Notes: generated from the letters alone by a model not told the origin. 64,000 nt of DNA from Echiichthys vipera (GCA_963691815.1 OY829655.1:9689779-9753778); one strand, 5' to 3'. Shown: positions 1 to 15,790, counted from the stretch's first letter. Numbers and translations: made by a program.

Positions 1-18
1 ATTAACTATATAATGCGT

Positions 19-21
<3 letters not shown>

Positions 22-50
<29 letters not shown>
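22..50. repeat. (CA)n microsatellite
   Basis: Pure CA dinucleotide run of about 14 units, preceded by a short GCGTGCGC segment. A second, imperfect CA-rich stretch (CACGCACGCACACATACACG-like) follows at about 108-136. Confidence 0.95.
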
Positions 51-52
<2 letters not shown>

Positions 53-575
53 AAAAGGTTTTTACTGCACTGCAATGCGGTGTGACATTGAGGATAATGA
101 CTGCACTCACGCACGCACACATACACGTACACACATATGGCTGCAGAAAGACACCTCTGAATACATAAAGAACTGAGAAGGCGTGGCTATCCACAGTTTA
201 AAATGATATTTTAGACCAGCTAGTGTTGAAAAGCTTTGTGGGAGTCATTTGTTATTGGACTACATGGAGGAACAGTGGGGATGGTGTGACAGGTGTTTAT
301 TAGGTGTATCTAAAGGTCAAAATATCCTTTTCAATCAGTGCCAGAAAAAAGGGTTAGTAGAGAACAGCACAAGGAAAGTGAAAATGTTGAGGTTCTTACT
401 TCTTTTAAAAAAAAAAATCAAAAATTTATACTAATGAAGTCTCTCTTTCAAACTCGGTACAGACTTATTGGCCAAATACCTCGCATGCTATGGACGTGTC
501 CATCCTTAAGTTAGCAGCTATCTTACATTAGCTATAAAGTTTAGGGTTAGTGGAATGGTAAATGCCAGGGTTAAG
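51..575. other. No gene seen
   Basis: Ordinary AT-rich sequence with an imperfect CA-rich patch near 108-136 and a short A run near 409. The small ORFs here have no recognisable content. The last 8 bases (568-575) are the left target-site copy of the hAT-like element that follows. Confidence 0.6.
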
Positions 576-601
576 TAAGGCTGGGCGATATGGCCATATC
601 C

Positions 602-952
602 ACATTACTATAGATATTATTATAGTCATTGTGGTTGCTTGCATCTCTGGTGGAAGTGTCTCTCCGTCTGTCTGTGTCCGTCTTTGTCTCTCTCTGTCCA
701 TCTGTCTCTCTTTCTCTCTCCTTTTCTTCCTCCCCAACCGGTCAAGACAGATGGCCGTCCTCCACAGAGCTGGGTCTGTCTGACGTTCCTGCCTGTAATA
801 GGGAAGGTTTTTGTTGCCACTGTGCTCCAAGGGGGAATTGTTGGGTCTATGTAAATCATATATAAGTCATAGTGTGGTCTTTACCTACTCTGTAAAGTGT
901 CCTGAGATAACTTTTGTTATGATTTGGCACTGTAAATAAAATTGAATTGAAT
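602..952 (+). mobile_element. L2-type LINE 3' end (3' UTR only), copy 1
   Basis: This matches the two other copies in the window (about 43128-43473 plus strand, 59196-59487 minus strand). The shared order is a TCTGTC/CTCT-rich block, CCCCAACCGGT, a 'cctgcctgtaatagggaagg' block, then the conserved end around CCTGAGATAACTTTTGTTAT and an (ATTGA)n tail. A tail of this kind is typical of teleost L2 elements and is presumed to be the part recognised by the LINE reverse transcriptase. The copy is strongly 5' truncated and carries no coding sequence. It lies inside the hAT-like element at 576-2183, so it inserted later. Confidence 0.75.
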
Positions 953-1271
953 GACCAAAATATCATATCACGATATAGCACATTTTCTGTAAATAAATCA
1001 AAATTATGATATATATATATTTATTTTTTTTTTGTTTAAAACAATTCTTACCTTTCTGGAATGTTTACACTTTTCTTTTGTAATGTTTAAATGCTCCTAA
1101 AAAGCGTAAAGCACACTAAAATGTAAAAGAAATGCACCAAGTGTTGAAATTCAAAAATATTTAATTCTTATATTTCTGATAAATCTGAACAATAATTTTA
1201 TTCGGTCAGAATAAAATGATTGGCCGAGCTTCCTGCTTGCCATCTGTTGCTCCGTTGCATTTGCACTGCTC

Positions 1272-1428
1272 ATGCTGCGTTCCAGTGCCATAGAAAGTCT
1301 GAGGCTTAGGGGTAGGTCGATCTTCAAATTCGCTAGTAGGAGGTTCCACTTTGACAGGCATTTTAACTGCCCTTTGCCTTGTTGGAGGTCCAAAACATCA
1401 GACTTCCTATGGCATCGGAACGCAGCGT
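1272..1428. repeat. Imperfect inverted repeat inside hAT-like element
   Basis: Arms 1272-1301 and 1399-1428 are reverse complements at 26 of 30 positions by my count, separated by 97 bp. The arms share the core CTGCGTTCC. They may be subterminal transposase-binding repeats, a nested small MITE, or a remnant of a second insertion. I see no protein-coding content. Confidence 0.6.
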
Positions 1429-2183
1429 TTCTCTGTCACTGCACGTTTCTGAGGTCAGGCAGGGGGAAGAGGGTGGGACTTTGGAGGGAAACGCTATGAG
1501 ACATGCAAGAAAGGTAAGAATTGCTTTAATGAAGGCTATCAATACTGGCAAAACCAGATAAATTTACATTTTCCCAGTACATTCTTGGACTATTTATTAT
1601 TTTGAATTGCACTGTGAATGTAATAAACCCTCTCATTCTTGGCAGCAAGCGCCTGACACAGGACTGAGGACTCAGTTGTGAGTCCAGTGCTGCGCGGTCA
1701 TGCACCCGGTTACTGAGTGATGTGATTTCTGATACAGGGATATTATTAAAAAGTATTTGTGGTTATACCGTAAATGTGTTTTGTTTGTGTCTTTCTTTGA
1801 CAACAGCTGACGGTATATTCAGAACTGTAGTTTTACTTTCACGACGCTGTGTCAGACTGACGTTACAGCCGTAATTAGCCGATCATTTATTAATGTTTCA
1901 CTTAAACATAAGAAGCATGAGTCACACACGGAGTGTGCGTGTATATGTCAGGTGTGCAGACTGGTTTGTGTATCGGTTACAGTTGTTTTCTGGCTATTAA
2001 ATGAAGAGAGAAGCACAGTCTAAGAGTGACACCTTTCCGATAGAGGGCCTTGGCTCACTTCATCTCCACAGCCTGTAAAGTGCATGATTCATGACACCGC
2101 AAGAGCAATATAGAGCAAAATATGAAATGATAAAGATTTTGCTACCATCATACGACACGTATCGCCATATTGCACAGCCCTAG

Positions 2184-3493
2184 GGTTAGGTTAGGTTCTT
2201 ATAGGTTATAAGTTATTAGTTTAAAGAACAGACTGTGTGTTGACGCCTACACAGTATGCCCATGTGCAAATGTCTATTCTAACAGTTCCCACTAAAGAAT
2301 AAAGGGTTTTCTAATTTGCCACCCAGATGGAAAGAAAAGTACAGTTTGTGGGATTATGTATTTTATATTTATAGCTCCAGCCAACAGTTTTGAGGGTTAT
2401 GATAACATTGTACTCACCAAAGTAATTGCTGACATCGTAGAACGCAATGATAGTCATTTTCATTCGACACAGAAGTTGCGGTATTGGTTGTTGGGACTAG
2501 TTTACTTTTTATGTTAACAAGTTACTATAAACAGCTTCTATAGCTGAAATGATCTCATGCACACTTTACATATACAGTAGGTCATTTTATAAGTCATCTT
2601 TTCAGGGCTAACACATTGCTGCTGTGTCTTTGGTGAGGACAATTTACATTACATAAGTCGTACAGTCACAGTGGGTTATTGATGCAGGTGGACTATTCCT
2701 TCACTCATTTTAATATAAAACTAGCTGTTGGCTGTTTTCAATGGAGACAATTTATGCTATGGCAACCTTCATTCCTCAGGCAGATATCTGCATCGATGTG
2801 ACGGGATACAGCATTTTTACTTTAGGAAGCAAAAGACTGAAATATATGAAAATTAGGTGCAAGCTTAATGTTCTTCCTTCTACCTATTTTATTTCCTCTT
2901 GCTTCCACTCAGTCCATTAATTTAATTCTTTATTTTCCCATTTAGAATAAGTATTTCTTATTAACTATTACAGCTTGGGGAGAACTAAACATGTTTTTCT
3001 GATACATCTATGTTTAACCTTTTTTTTTAGCAGTAGAAAATACTGACAAAAGCCTAATACTATTATTTTTAAAAACTCATATCTTTTGATATCACAGGAA
3101 AAAAATTGTACTCAAATTAGGATTATTTTTTTTTTAAGTAACTCATTGAACACATACCAACACAGTTCATTTTCCACCTTGTGGTTTCATTCATGCAACC
3201 TTAAATTGAAAATCTGATTTTAGATCAGCATTCATTTATAGCTTTAATACTTTTGATAATATTTGAATGTGTATTGTTTTGAAACGTGTGGTATTAAAAA
3301 AGTATTGATACTTTTCAATCTTAGTGAGAACACGAGGCATTTGAAATGATGGTCAGGCGGGTCAGACTTGATCGCTTTCACTACAGGTGTTAGATGGCCT
3401 GTCTGTGCAGCCTCCCACAGGTACCCACCAGCTTTTTTCATAAATCGTATTACCCAGTTCCAAATGTGCTTGCCTGGGACTGGGCAAGCCTTG
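2184..3493. other. No gene seen; AT-rich
   Basis: AT-rich sequence with several T runs. A short perfect palindrome, AAAAGTAT-TG-ATACTTTT, lies at 3298-3315. It may be the edge of another decayed transposon, but no second terminus could be matched to it. Confidence 0.5.
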
Positions 3494-3501
3494 CTGTCCA
3501 G

Positions 3502-4844
3502 TAGGGCCGTACACGATACAATACAATACACGATATTCAGCTCACGATACGATATATATTTTACAATCTTCAGCCGACAATACAATTTGATACGATACAT
3601 CAAGAAAGATTTTAAAGGGACAGTGGGATTTTTGTGACATCTTGTGAAAGTATAAATTACACAATATATGGACATCACCAGTCGGAGTCAAGTCTCAAGT
3701 CTCTGAGGGAAGCAGAAAGTCCTAATCAAGTCTCTTATGGTTTTAATAAATAATAAAAAGAGAGTTGAAGTGCAACCCTATTGTATAATTACACAAAGTC
3801 CCAACTATTGACATCTTATAATCTAGTGTAAATAAAGAAAGACTGCTGCTCCCATTACCTGGAACTAATTACAGACACACCTGAAAGTCCAGGTCTGTTC
3901 TCATTGGAGGATTTAAGATGTTTGATAATAACTTGGAGGCAGACACATCTGGCTGTAGATATTCTGCATTATATATTCATGATTAATGCTCGATTTTGAT
4001 ATAAATTTGCTGTTTCACTTGTTATTTGATATATTTTAATTGTATTATAGTCATGTATTTTGTATTGGCTGCGCATTATGTTTGTAGTCGTGCTGCTGGA
4101 CACTCTGAAAAAAGAGATGTTAAATAAATAAAAATCCTCCAGCCTCTCAAATGCAGTGTAATGGTTAAAGCTAATAACGCAGTAACATTAACGTGGTCAA
4201 CAATATACCTGTATAATACACTTGCCTTTAGCTGACATTAATAATTAACAAAAATTTCTCCCAGTATAACGGCGTTAGCCAGCAGATGGAGGCAGCACCG
4301 GCAAGAAAACACTTTTCAAAAATATGTAATTCAACGAACACCAATCTAAAAGTTAATCCGTTACAAAGCTAACATTAGTAGCAAGCTAACATTGATAGTT
4401 TATGAATGAGCTTAACACAGTGTTGCATTCTGTGATTCTTTTGTTTCGGCTGTGCCTGGAGTTATTAAAGCCAAATGCTAATGTGACTGCAGCAGCAGAC
4501 CGGGAAGCAGCAGCAGGTGATGTGCTCTCCATGTCATCTGCGGAGTGTGGCCGATCACACATCTCTGCTCCAAAAAGTACATAGATAAAAAGATTGTGCA
4601 CGGGTCTCAAGTCTCAAATCCCCATCTCTGCTGGACAGACAGCTAGAAATGCTCTACAGCGACACTGGTGGACCTAATAACTCTTCCTGCAGAGTGTACA
4701 GGGGAGGAAATGGGCAGCGAGCAGAGTGCCAGGGAGGTTTGAATGGGACTTAATGTATCGATACTTGTGGGCAAAAAATCGATACTTTCTGTTGAAACAA
4801 AATATCGATTTATATCGCTGAATTGATAAAATCCTACAGCCCTA
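3502..4844. mobile_element. hAT-like non-autonomous element with perfect 8-bp TSD
   Basis: The element starts TAGGGCCGTACACGATAC and ends TACAGCCCTA. It is flanked on both sides by the identical octamer CTGTCCAG (3494-3501 and 4845-4852), the 8-bp TSD expected for hAT insertion. Subterminal regions carry repeated 'cgatac/gtatcg' motifs at both ends. The 1.34-kb interior includes two CAAGTCTCAAGTCTC-like stretches (about 3689-3703 and 4602-4617) and no recognisable transposase. The small ORFs inside show no known domain. The perfect TSD suggests a fairly recent insertion compared with its neighbours. Confidence 0.85.
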
Positions 4845-4852
4845 CTGTCCAG

Positions 4853-5110
4853 TCCTGCATATATCCTGGACTTTATGAAATATGCAAGACTTGAAAGTTG
4901 CTGAACAAACTCGTAATGTCCGATGACTGCTGTGTAGTACGCCTTTAAACAACAAAGTGCCACATTTTGCTGAAACTTTGTTGCGTCAGGACAGTTCGAG
5001 GTGACTCCCAAAATACAGCAAAAAACCCTTGTACTTTCCTTCCTCACCTGCTCTGATGGGACTGCATGAGCATCCCTGTGCGAAGGGTGCCCACGCAGGT
5101 GTACAGCAGA
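4853..5110. other. No gene seen
   Basis: Unique-looking sequence between the hAT-like element and the dinucleotide cluster. No coding or repeat structure was recognised. Confidence 0.5.
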
Positions 5111-5166
5111 GTGTGTGTGTGTGTGTGTATCAAAGAGAGGTTGTGTGTGTGTGTGTGTGTGCATGT
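5111..5166. repeat. Imperfect (TG)n
   Basis: Two TG runs (about 5111-5130 and 5144-5162) separated by a short unique spacer. They lie about 110 bp upstream of a large CA array of the opposite phase. Confidence 0.9.
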
Positions 5167-5274
5167 GTTCCTCTCCTCTCTTGCTTTGTCTATCTGGGTC
5201 AACCATCTGGGGAGCTGCCAAGGCCTTGGTAAAGTGGGCAGCTGGCCATCACAGCTGGCCAGAAGAGAGAGAGA

Positions 5275-7399
<2,125 letters not shown>

Positions 7400-8628
7400 A
7401 ATTATATCCTAAGTGAAGTTGTCTTGATGAACACATGTAAGCATAAAGACATGGCGACCTATGAAGAAGGTGCAGTATGCAGTCTTGTTAAAACACACAC
7501 AAGCTGGAAGCATTGAGTCAGTATCAATATGAGGGGATGGAGGAGCATCTTTCTGGGATTACCATCTGGACATAGCTGCTTTAGGCCTGCTCTATTATGG
7601 ACCAGTGAACAAAGCTATTCTGACCTGGTGCCTTCTACCACTTTCTGCCAACTGTGTGACCACTTTTAGCCTTGGTAATTTCAAATATTTCGATGTTGAA
7701 ACTGCAGTTTTACCAACACACAAGACACAGGAGCAGTTCTTTTCGACAGAAAGAGGCCTTCAAACAAGCAGACTTGCCCTAAAAATACATGACATGCTAG
7801 TGAATCACAGTCAGAACTTTCAGGGGTGGAAAAAAATAAAAAATGATGATGGTCCGTAGCGTGCCAACCTTACATATATTGATCAAATAGTGATCCAAAT
7901 CATTCAAACTTCTTGAAAACATAGATAATATGATACCACTTCAACATGAAGTTCTTAGTCTCTCTCTCTATTACTCAGGATAATATTTTTTTTAATAAAC
8001 AAACAAGACCATTGCAAGCTTAAATGGGATTTTGATATCCAATGTTCTGTTCTCTCTGTTTCTGTTTAGTAGTTGCACTCTGAAAAAGCCTTTACACTGC
8101 AGAACTGCATTTGACATCTCCTTTCACCAGGCAAAGGCCATGGTTACATAAGAGTTACTATTTTAGTTTGGTAACGAACCTGCCTCTGATGGAAGGACCA
8201 AACACAGTTCTGCCAGAACTGCATCCCTAATAACCACTTTTAAAATGCACTACTGAGAGACAATATTTAAGTTTTATTATCTGAGTATTCTTTGGTTTTA
8301 TTTATTGATTGTATCCCTATTGATCTGGTCTGTTATGTGGTATTCCTTTTAACAGTATTCTTATTGTGTCTTTTATTGTGTGTTACACTTAATTGTTCTA
8401 TTAAACTGCCTTACTCTTTAATAAATAATTATTAGACATTGTCATCGCTTTGGTGGAAAGCTGTGCTGTGGATGGAGTGCTAATGATTTCATGAAATTCA
8501 AACAAGCTGACACAGAAGGGGTACAATGTCATTAGCCCACTGGGTCATTCAAGGTAAACCAGGGCAAAAAATAGAGAGAATGAGGGGGCAGATCAACAAT
8601 AAAGACAAGCTGCAGAGAGAGAGAGAGC
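7400..8628. other. No gene seen
   Basis: AT-rich. A 254-bp open frame at 7605-7859 shows no recognisable domain or coding bias. A GA run at about 8615-8626 abuts the truncated start of the LINE pseudogene. Confidence 0.5.
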
Positions 8629-9957
8629 TGCGCTGCAGAATTGGGGGAACCACTACAACGGATCTTCAACCATAGCCTGCAGCTAGGGAGAGTGCCTACC
8701 CTCTGGAAGACATCCTGCATCGTTCCGGTTCCCAAGAAGACCAGACCCAGCGAGCTGAATGACCTCCGACTGGTGGCACTCACTTCACACCTGATGAAGA
8801 TGTTGGAGCAGCTCTTCCTCAGCCTCCTCAGAGCCCAGGTACAACACACCAAGGACCACCTGCAGTTTGCATACCAGCCAGATGTTGGTGTTGGTGGATA
8901 AGGGAAGCGGCACAGCAATGATTCTCCAGTGCCTTTAACACCATCCAGCCCCCTATACTTCAGGACAAACTGAACAGGATGGGAGTGGACCCCTATCTGG
9001 TGGACTGGGTCAGAGACTTCCTCACTGACAGGCCACAGTACGTCAGGCTGAAGGACACCACGTCTGACACTGTGGTCAGCAGCACTGGAGCCCCTCAGGG
9101 TACAGTGCTGGCCCCTCTTTTCTTCACCCTGTACACCTCAGACTTTTGCTACAACTCGGAGCTATGTCACATACAGAAGTACGTCGATGACACAGCTATT
9201 GTGGGATGTATCAGGGGTGACAGAGAGAAGGAGTATCGGAGTCTGGTGGGGGTCTTTGCTCTCTGGTGCCATACTAACCACCTACAGCTCAACACCTCCA
9301 AGACCAAGGAGCTGGTCAAGACCGCGACCAGTCCTGCTAGACGGAGCTGAGGTGGAGGCGGTGGACTCATACAAATACCTCGGGCTGTGGCTGGACAATA
9401 AACTGGACTGGACAACACACATCAGCCACCTGTACAGGAAGACACAAAGCAGGTTGTACTTCCTGAGGAAATTGCGTTCCTATAACATCTGCAGCAAACT
9501 GCTGTGGATGTTTTACCAGTCTGTGGTCACCAGTGTCCTCGTCTACACTCTGGTGTGCTGGGGGGGTCAGCATATCCAAGGACACCTCCAGACTGGATAA
9601 ACTGATCAGGCGGGCCGGCTCTGTGGTCGGCATGAAACTGGACTCGCCCATATGCAGTCATACATATTTTATCTTATGCATTTTCTCTACATTTAACTTA
9701 TCTGATTTAATTTTCTGTGAATTTTATTTGACCTGTACTCTTACATCTACCTTACATATATAGGACTAAGAGTTTATTGCTTACTGTTTATTGTTTTTTT
9801 TTATACTTTCTGTATTAATTCACTAAGAGTTTACTGGTTATCCTTTAATGTATTTTTTATACCTCCCTTGTGTCTTTTGTAAGCTGCTGGAATCTTAATT
9901 TCCTTGCGGGAGTCATCCCAAAGGATCAATAAAGAGAAGTCAAAGTCGAAGTCGAAG
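8629..9957 (+). pseudogene. Decayed Rex1/CR1-like LINE, reverse transcriptase fragment with 3' tail
   Basis: Fragment of a non-LTR retrotransposon ORF2 encoding reverse transcriptase. Readable blocks in order: IVPVPKKTRP (about 8720), LVALTSHLMKMLEQL, QFAYQPDVG ending at TAA 8899, AFNTIQPP and DPYLVDWVRDFLTDRPQYVR (about 8930-9045), GAPQGTVLAPLFFTLY, the catalytic YVDD box (9180-9191), LQLNTSKTKEL, YKYLGLWLDNKLDWTTHI (about 9370-9423), RLYFLRKLRSY and DKLIRRAGSVVGM. The frame moves 1 to 3 to 1 to 2, there is an in-frame stop, and sequence is missing between QFAYQPDVG and AFNTIQPP. The 5' part of ORF2 is absent, as in usual LINE 5' truncation. The 3' end carries AATTTCC...GGATCAATAAAG and a short AAGTCG-type repeat tail. 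The clade call (Rex1 or CR1 group) rests on motif resemblance; that it is a dead LINE RT is clear. Confidence 0.9.
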
Positions 9958-10317
9958 TTTATGATAGAGATGAAATAGCACTGTAGGAACAAACATATAT
10001 ATAAAATAGGGTGTTTTGTTGATATAGCAAATTGAGCAAACCAAATAACAATTCACTACATCCTTATTCGTGTTTCTCTTTTAACTATAAAAGAGTGTGA
10101 CTTAAAAGTAGGGACTAAATAAGTATAATTGTATAATTGCAAAAATCAACCTTACATCATCCACTACTGCTGGGTTCAAGGGGCAAACAAAGTGACCATT
10201 GATAGAAAAGACACAAGGATGATGTTACAAGGGATTTCAGGGGACATGCCACACCACTACGTTGGTTTAAAAAAACAACAACACATGGTTCCGAATCTAG
10301 GGAGCACTATAAAAGCT
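9958..10317. other. No gene seen
   Basis: AT-rich sequence after the LINE tail. One 63-codon frame at 10129-10320 has no recognisable features. Confidence 0.45.
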
Positions 10318-10784
10318 TAAAGTTGCCCTGTAGGGGTTTCTTGTTAACAAACAGAGTTATGTTTACATTCAGGTGTGACTCACCAAAACGCATTTTACCA
10401 ACTCCTGAGGTCTAAAAAACAATGCATTTCCATTTGCAAAGCCTATTTTTGGGTCATTTTAAATTATTCATTGTTCACATTTACGTTTGCTAGCTTGCAG
10501 TCTTCTTCCCTCTCTCTGTTGGTAGATCCAAGTGTCTTTGAGTGTTTCCGCCACCAACGGTCAACAAGCAGGAGAGCGTGAAATGTGCAGCACAAATGTT
10601 GCATTGCCCACCTGCATGTGCGCACTCGAGCATGATACAATTATACAATCCAAACTGGGAACCACTTGTAAAAACATTGCTCCGTAACGCTACTAGTACT
10701 AGTTTTTGTGTGTCTCTTATATCAATGGCAACTATCTAATTGTGGGCAAAGGTTCAGGAAATGCATGCTATGGTGTTTCGTTAC

Positions 10785-10821
<37 letters not shown>

Positions 10822-10893
10822 TTGCTTTTTGGTATTTCTTTAGTGGAGCCTGTTCAATAAAACATAAAATAGATGTTTTGAAGCTGCACCTTA
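10318..10893. mobile_element. Possible MITE
   Basis: The left end TAAAGTTGCCCTG and the reverse complement of the right end, TAAGGTGCAGC, are similar. The candidate is flanked by the 6-mer AAAGCT on both sides (10312-10317, 10894-10899). The right half contains an ATT microsatellite. The TIRs are weak, so the boundaries are tentative. No coding content. Confidence 0.35.
10783..10822. repeat. (ATT)n microsatellite
   Basis: About 13 near-perfect TAT/ATT units. Confidence 0.95.
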
Positions 10894-10899
10894 AAAGCT

Positions 10900-12129
10900 A
10901 TATTATAGCTGCAATAAGGAAGCTCGCCCCTTCTTAACAGCGTCTTTGGAGATTCGCCACATTTGCTCCAAATTCTTTTGTCAGGCATGGATGCTTGGCC
11001 ACTGACAGGAAACAACACATTAGAACTTTAGAGCAAAATGCAAGCTGTCTCCTGTAGAGCACCAAGTAAGTTTCTGGACTCACCTATGCTCAATCCTTTG
11101 CCCCCCAGCTCCTATTGATACTGAAATATTTAATTCATTAAGATGTTCTGTACTGTAAAAATATACTGCACATTGGTCAAATATCTTGTTCTCCTTGATC
11201 TTTCAGTTTGTATTGTGCTTCTAACTGTGCACATGATTCCACTGAAATACTGTACATCGTAATTTGCATGCAAGTCAGAATTACCGGACCGACAGGACAA
11301 TCAGTTAGAGAAAGTTCCTCCATCATGTCTGTTTAAGCACATCATTATTTCACTTATGACAGTCTAATCAATTCAAACAGGCCGTCTCTTGGCTTTTGGT
11401 GCTCATGTGTATGTGTGTGGCTATAATTGTGTGTGTGCGGTGTTAAGGTATTCCTGGCACAGAGCAGCAGCAGATGTGAGAGGTAATTTGGAGCCCCGAG
11501 AGACGCTCTATGATGTGTTACAAAGCATTATGGGTAAATTTGCTGTCATTGAACTTGAGTGGACTTCAGTGACACAATGTTCTGTTCTCTCTTGACACAG
11601 ATAGCCTTTATCTTCTGGGTCACATTTTTGCGTGATGGTCTGATTAACATTTACTGAGGTTAAGAAAATAAAAATAAAGCTCACGCTATTCAAAATTCAT
11701 TGTTTTTGCATCTGATGTGCACTTACTCATTAACTTGTACTCTAGATCCCAAATTCTGAATGAAAACTGACATAGAGGTCACACTGAGTGTACACACTGT
11801 TCACTGTGTGGGGCGCGGGCTGGCACTGGTGGTAATACGCTCAAGGCCATGTTTATATAACTAGTTTCCTAGCATGGCAATGGGACACACTCGGGCTGCA
11901 ATTATGACAGTGAAAGAGACAGGGGGAAAGAGAAATACAAAAGAACAATTGTAGTTAAAATGCTAAAAAGCTGAACAAGGTATGATTTGTAGCAAAAAGG
12001 TCCTCAGGCCAGAGGAGTGGCCATGATACACTGTTGATATCATCACATGCAAATGATGCTTGTAATTACAATAGGGTGAGAGAGGAGTGCGTAGCAGAGA
12101 TGAAATGACATAATGGGACAAACTAACAT
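10900..12129. other. No gene seen
   Basis: AT-rich. The small frames at 11389-11595 and 11963-12178 show no domain or consistent coding bias. No transposon ends were recognised. Confidence 0.45.
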
Positions 12130-12360
12130 CTAAAAGGAGAGAAGCATGCAGATGCAAACAGACTGTTGGCAGCACCATTTTTGACAGGAACAGGCAATGG
12201 GGTCACTGGACACCAAGGCTGTTTTCTTGTTGTTGTGCTCAACTAGGGCCATTGACGGAACCATGGTCATCTTTTCTAATGGGAAAGCATTTTTCTTGGA
12301 TGGTTCAGACTTTATGAAAAATGATAGGTAGTTCTGGCAGCTATTGTCCAGTGTCTTGCT
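12130..12360 (-). CDS. Weak exon-like ORF, unidentified
   Basis: The minus strand stays open from upstream of 12360 to a TAG at 12130-12132. The stretch from 'KTLDNSCQNYLSFF' to 'CSCQKWCCQQ' uses codons with mixed, often C- or G-ending third positions, unlike the AT-rich surroundings. It is Cys-rich near its end (CSCQKWCCQQ). No family recognised. An AG dinucleotide just upstream could be an acceptor, but I see no convincing donor. It lies directly beside a hAT-like remnant and may be chance or transposon interior. Confidence 0.18.
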   Translation of the reverse strand, partial: SKTLDNSCQNYLSFFIKSEPSKKNAFPLEKMTMVPSMALVEHNNKKTALVSSDPIACSCQKWCCQQSVCICMLLSF

Positions 12361-12394
12361 TCTATCTTCTAGCTTCAAGCTTCTAACGCGAGAG

Positions 12395-12775
12395 ACAGAT
12401 ATATCGCTAATACATTGGTCAGCCCATATTATTAGCCGATATTGCCTTATCACAGTCCGTATTTATCGGTATTGGCATATTCAAGATTCAAGATTCAAGA
12501 TTCAAGATTCAAGAAGCTTTATTTATCCCGAGGGAAATTATTTTGCAACAGTTTCAATACAAAGGTGGGAAAGGGTCAGAGTAACAATAAGCATAAAACA
12601 TAAATCAAATCAAAAATAAAGCTAACGTAAAAAAAAAAGCACTAATAAAAAGAGAAAATAAGATAAAGTAGCAAAAAAGTGCGGAAAGGAGAGGGAGCAA
12701 CTGTTGCTGGCTGCCGCTTTACACAGCGCCGGAAACGGAAGTATGTTGTCCAATATGCACTGATATTTTGTCATG
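12395..12775. mobile_element. hAT-like remnant split by a LINE tail
   Basis: Sequence with AGCCGATATTGCC and TTATCGGTATTGGC motifs, typical of the subterminal parts of fish hAT-like elements, is present at about 12395-12478. It appears to resume at about 12740-12775 (CCAATATGCACTGATATTTT) after a reverse-oriented LINE tail. Neither terminus nor TSD could be fixed. Confidence 0.4.
12479..12735 (-). mobile_element. LINE 3' end, reverse orientation, with heptamer tail
   Basis: On the minus strand the sequence ends AATAATTTCCCTCGGGATAA, then ATAAAGCTTCTTGAATC with five copies of a 7-base TTGAATC unit (plus strand 12479-12514). This 'aatttccc..ggga..aataaa' end plus short tandem tail is the usual 3' end of several fish LINEs and resembles the tail of the LINE at 8.6-9.96 kb. 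No coding sequence remains. The upstream limit is approximate. Confidence 0.6.
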
Positions 12776-15508
<2,733 letters not shown>

Positions 15509-15624
15509 GGAAGTACTACAGCACTTAAAAAACTGCATGGATGGCTCCAGATGGGTTTCTACAACTTTGAAAATGTTTTCTTTTACCTGCAATACATCTG
15601 CACTTGGTTTTACCAAAGCATAAG

Positions 15625-15790
15625 CTTTAAAAGCTAATCAGTGTTAGCCACGTCTGGTTGTTAGCGACTCTCCGTGATTTCTCCATTAATAATTGATAAA
15701 CGAAAAAAACTGTCTCGATGGCTTATTTGACGTATATAAGTGCCGAAAAAGACCATGGGAACAACACTTTAAGTTTCTGATATTAAAATT
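15625..15790 (+). mobile_element. Fragment of the long-TIR element seen at 23.6-24.8 kb
   Basis: It shares the ordered blocks CTAATCAGTGTTAGCCAC, TTGTTAGCGACTCTCCG, CTGTCTCGATGGCTTAT, GCCGAAAAAGACCATGGG and ACTTTAAG with the right arm of the element at 24403-24832, in the same orientation. Only this part of one arm is recognisable here. Confidence 0.65.

Larger units (their letters stand above)
576..2183. mobile_element. hAT-like non-autonomous element, interrupted by an L2 fragment
   Basis: The left end reads TAAGGCTGGGCGATATGG, and the reverse complement of the right end reads TAGGGCTGTGCAATATGG, so the termini are inverted repeats. The flanking 8-mers are gggttaag (568-575) and gggttagg (2184-2191). 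They match at 7 of 8 positions, which fits the 8-bp TSD of the hAT superfamily. The interior has AT-rich 'cacgatata' subterminal sequence and no transposase ORF, so it would depend on a transposase supplied from elsewhere. An L2 3' end (602-952) has been inserted close to the left terminus, so the original element was about 1.25 kb. Superfamily assignment rests on TIR and TSD only. Confidence 0.72.

Noticed and set aside
528..865. ORFs on both strands at the L2 tail
   Set aside because: They arise from the CTCT/TCTGTC-rich L2 3' UTR; similar frames recur at the other two copies.
2176..2198. GGGTTAGGTTAGG, telomere-like
   Set aside because: Only a few irregular units at a transposon boundary; partly the TSD.
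3244..3678. 144-codon minus ORF
   Set aside because: It crosses the boundary of the hAT-like element at 3502 and has no domain.
8532..8918. Minus-strand ORF of 128 codons
   Set aside because: Shadow of the plus-strand reverse transcriptase reading, whose motifs are convincing.
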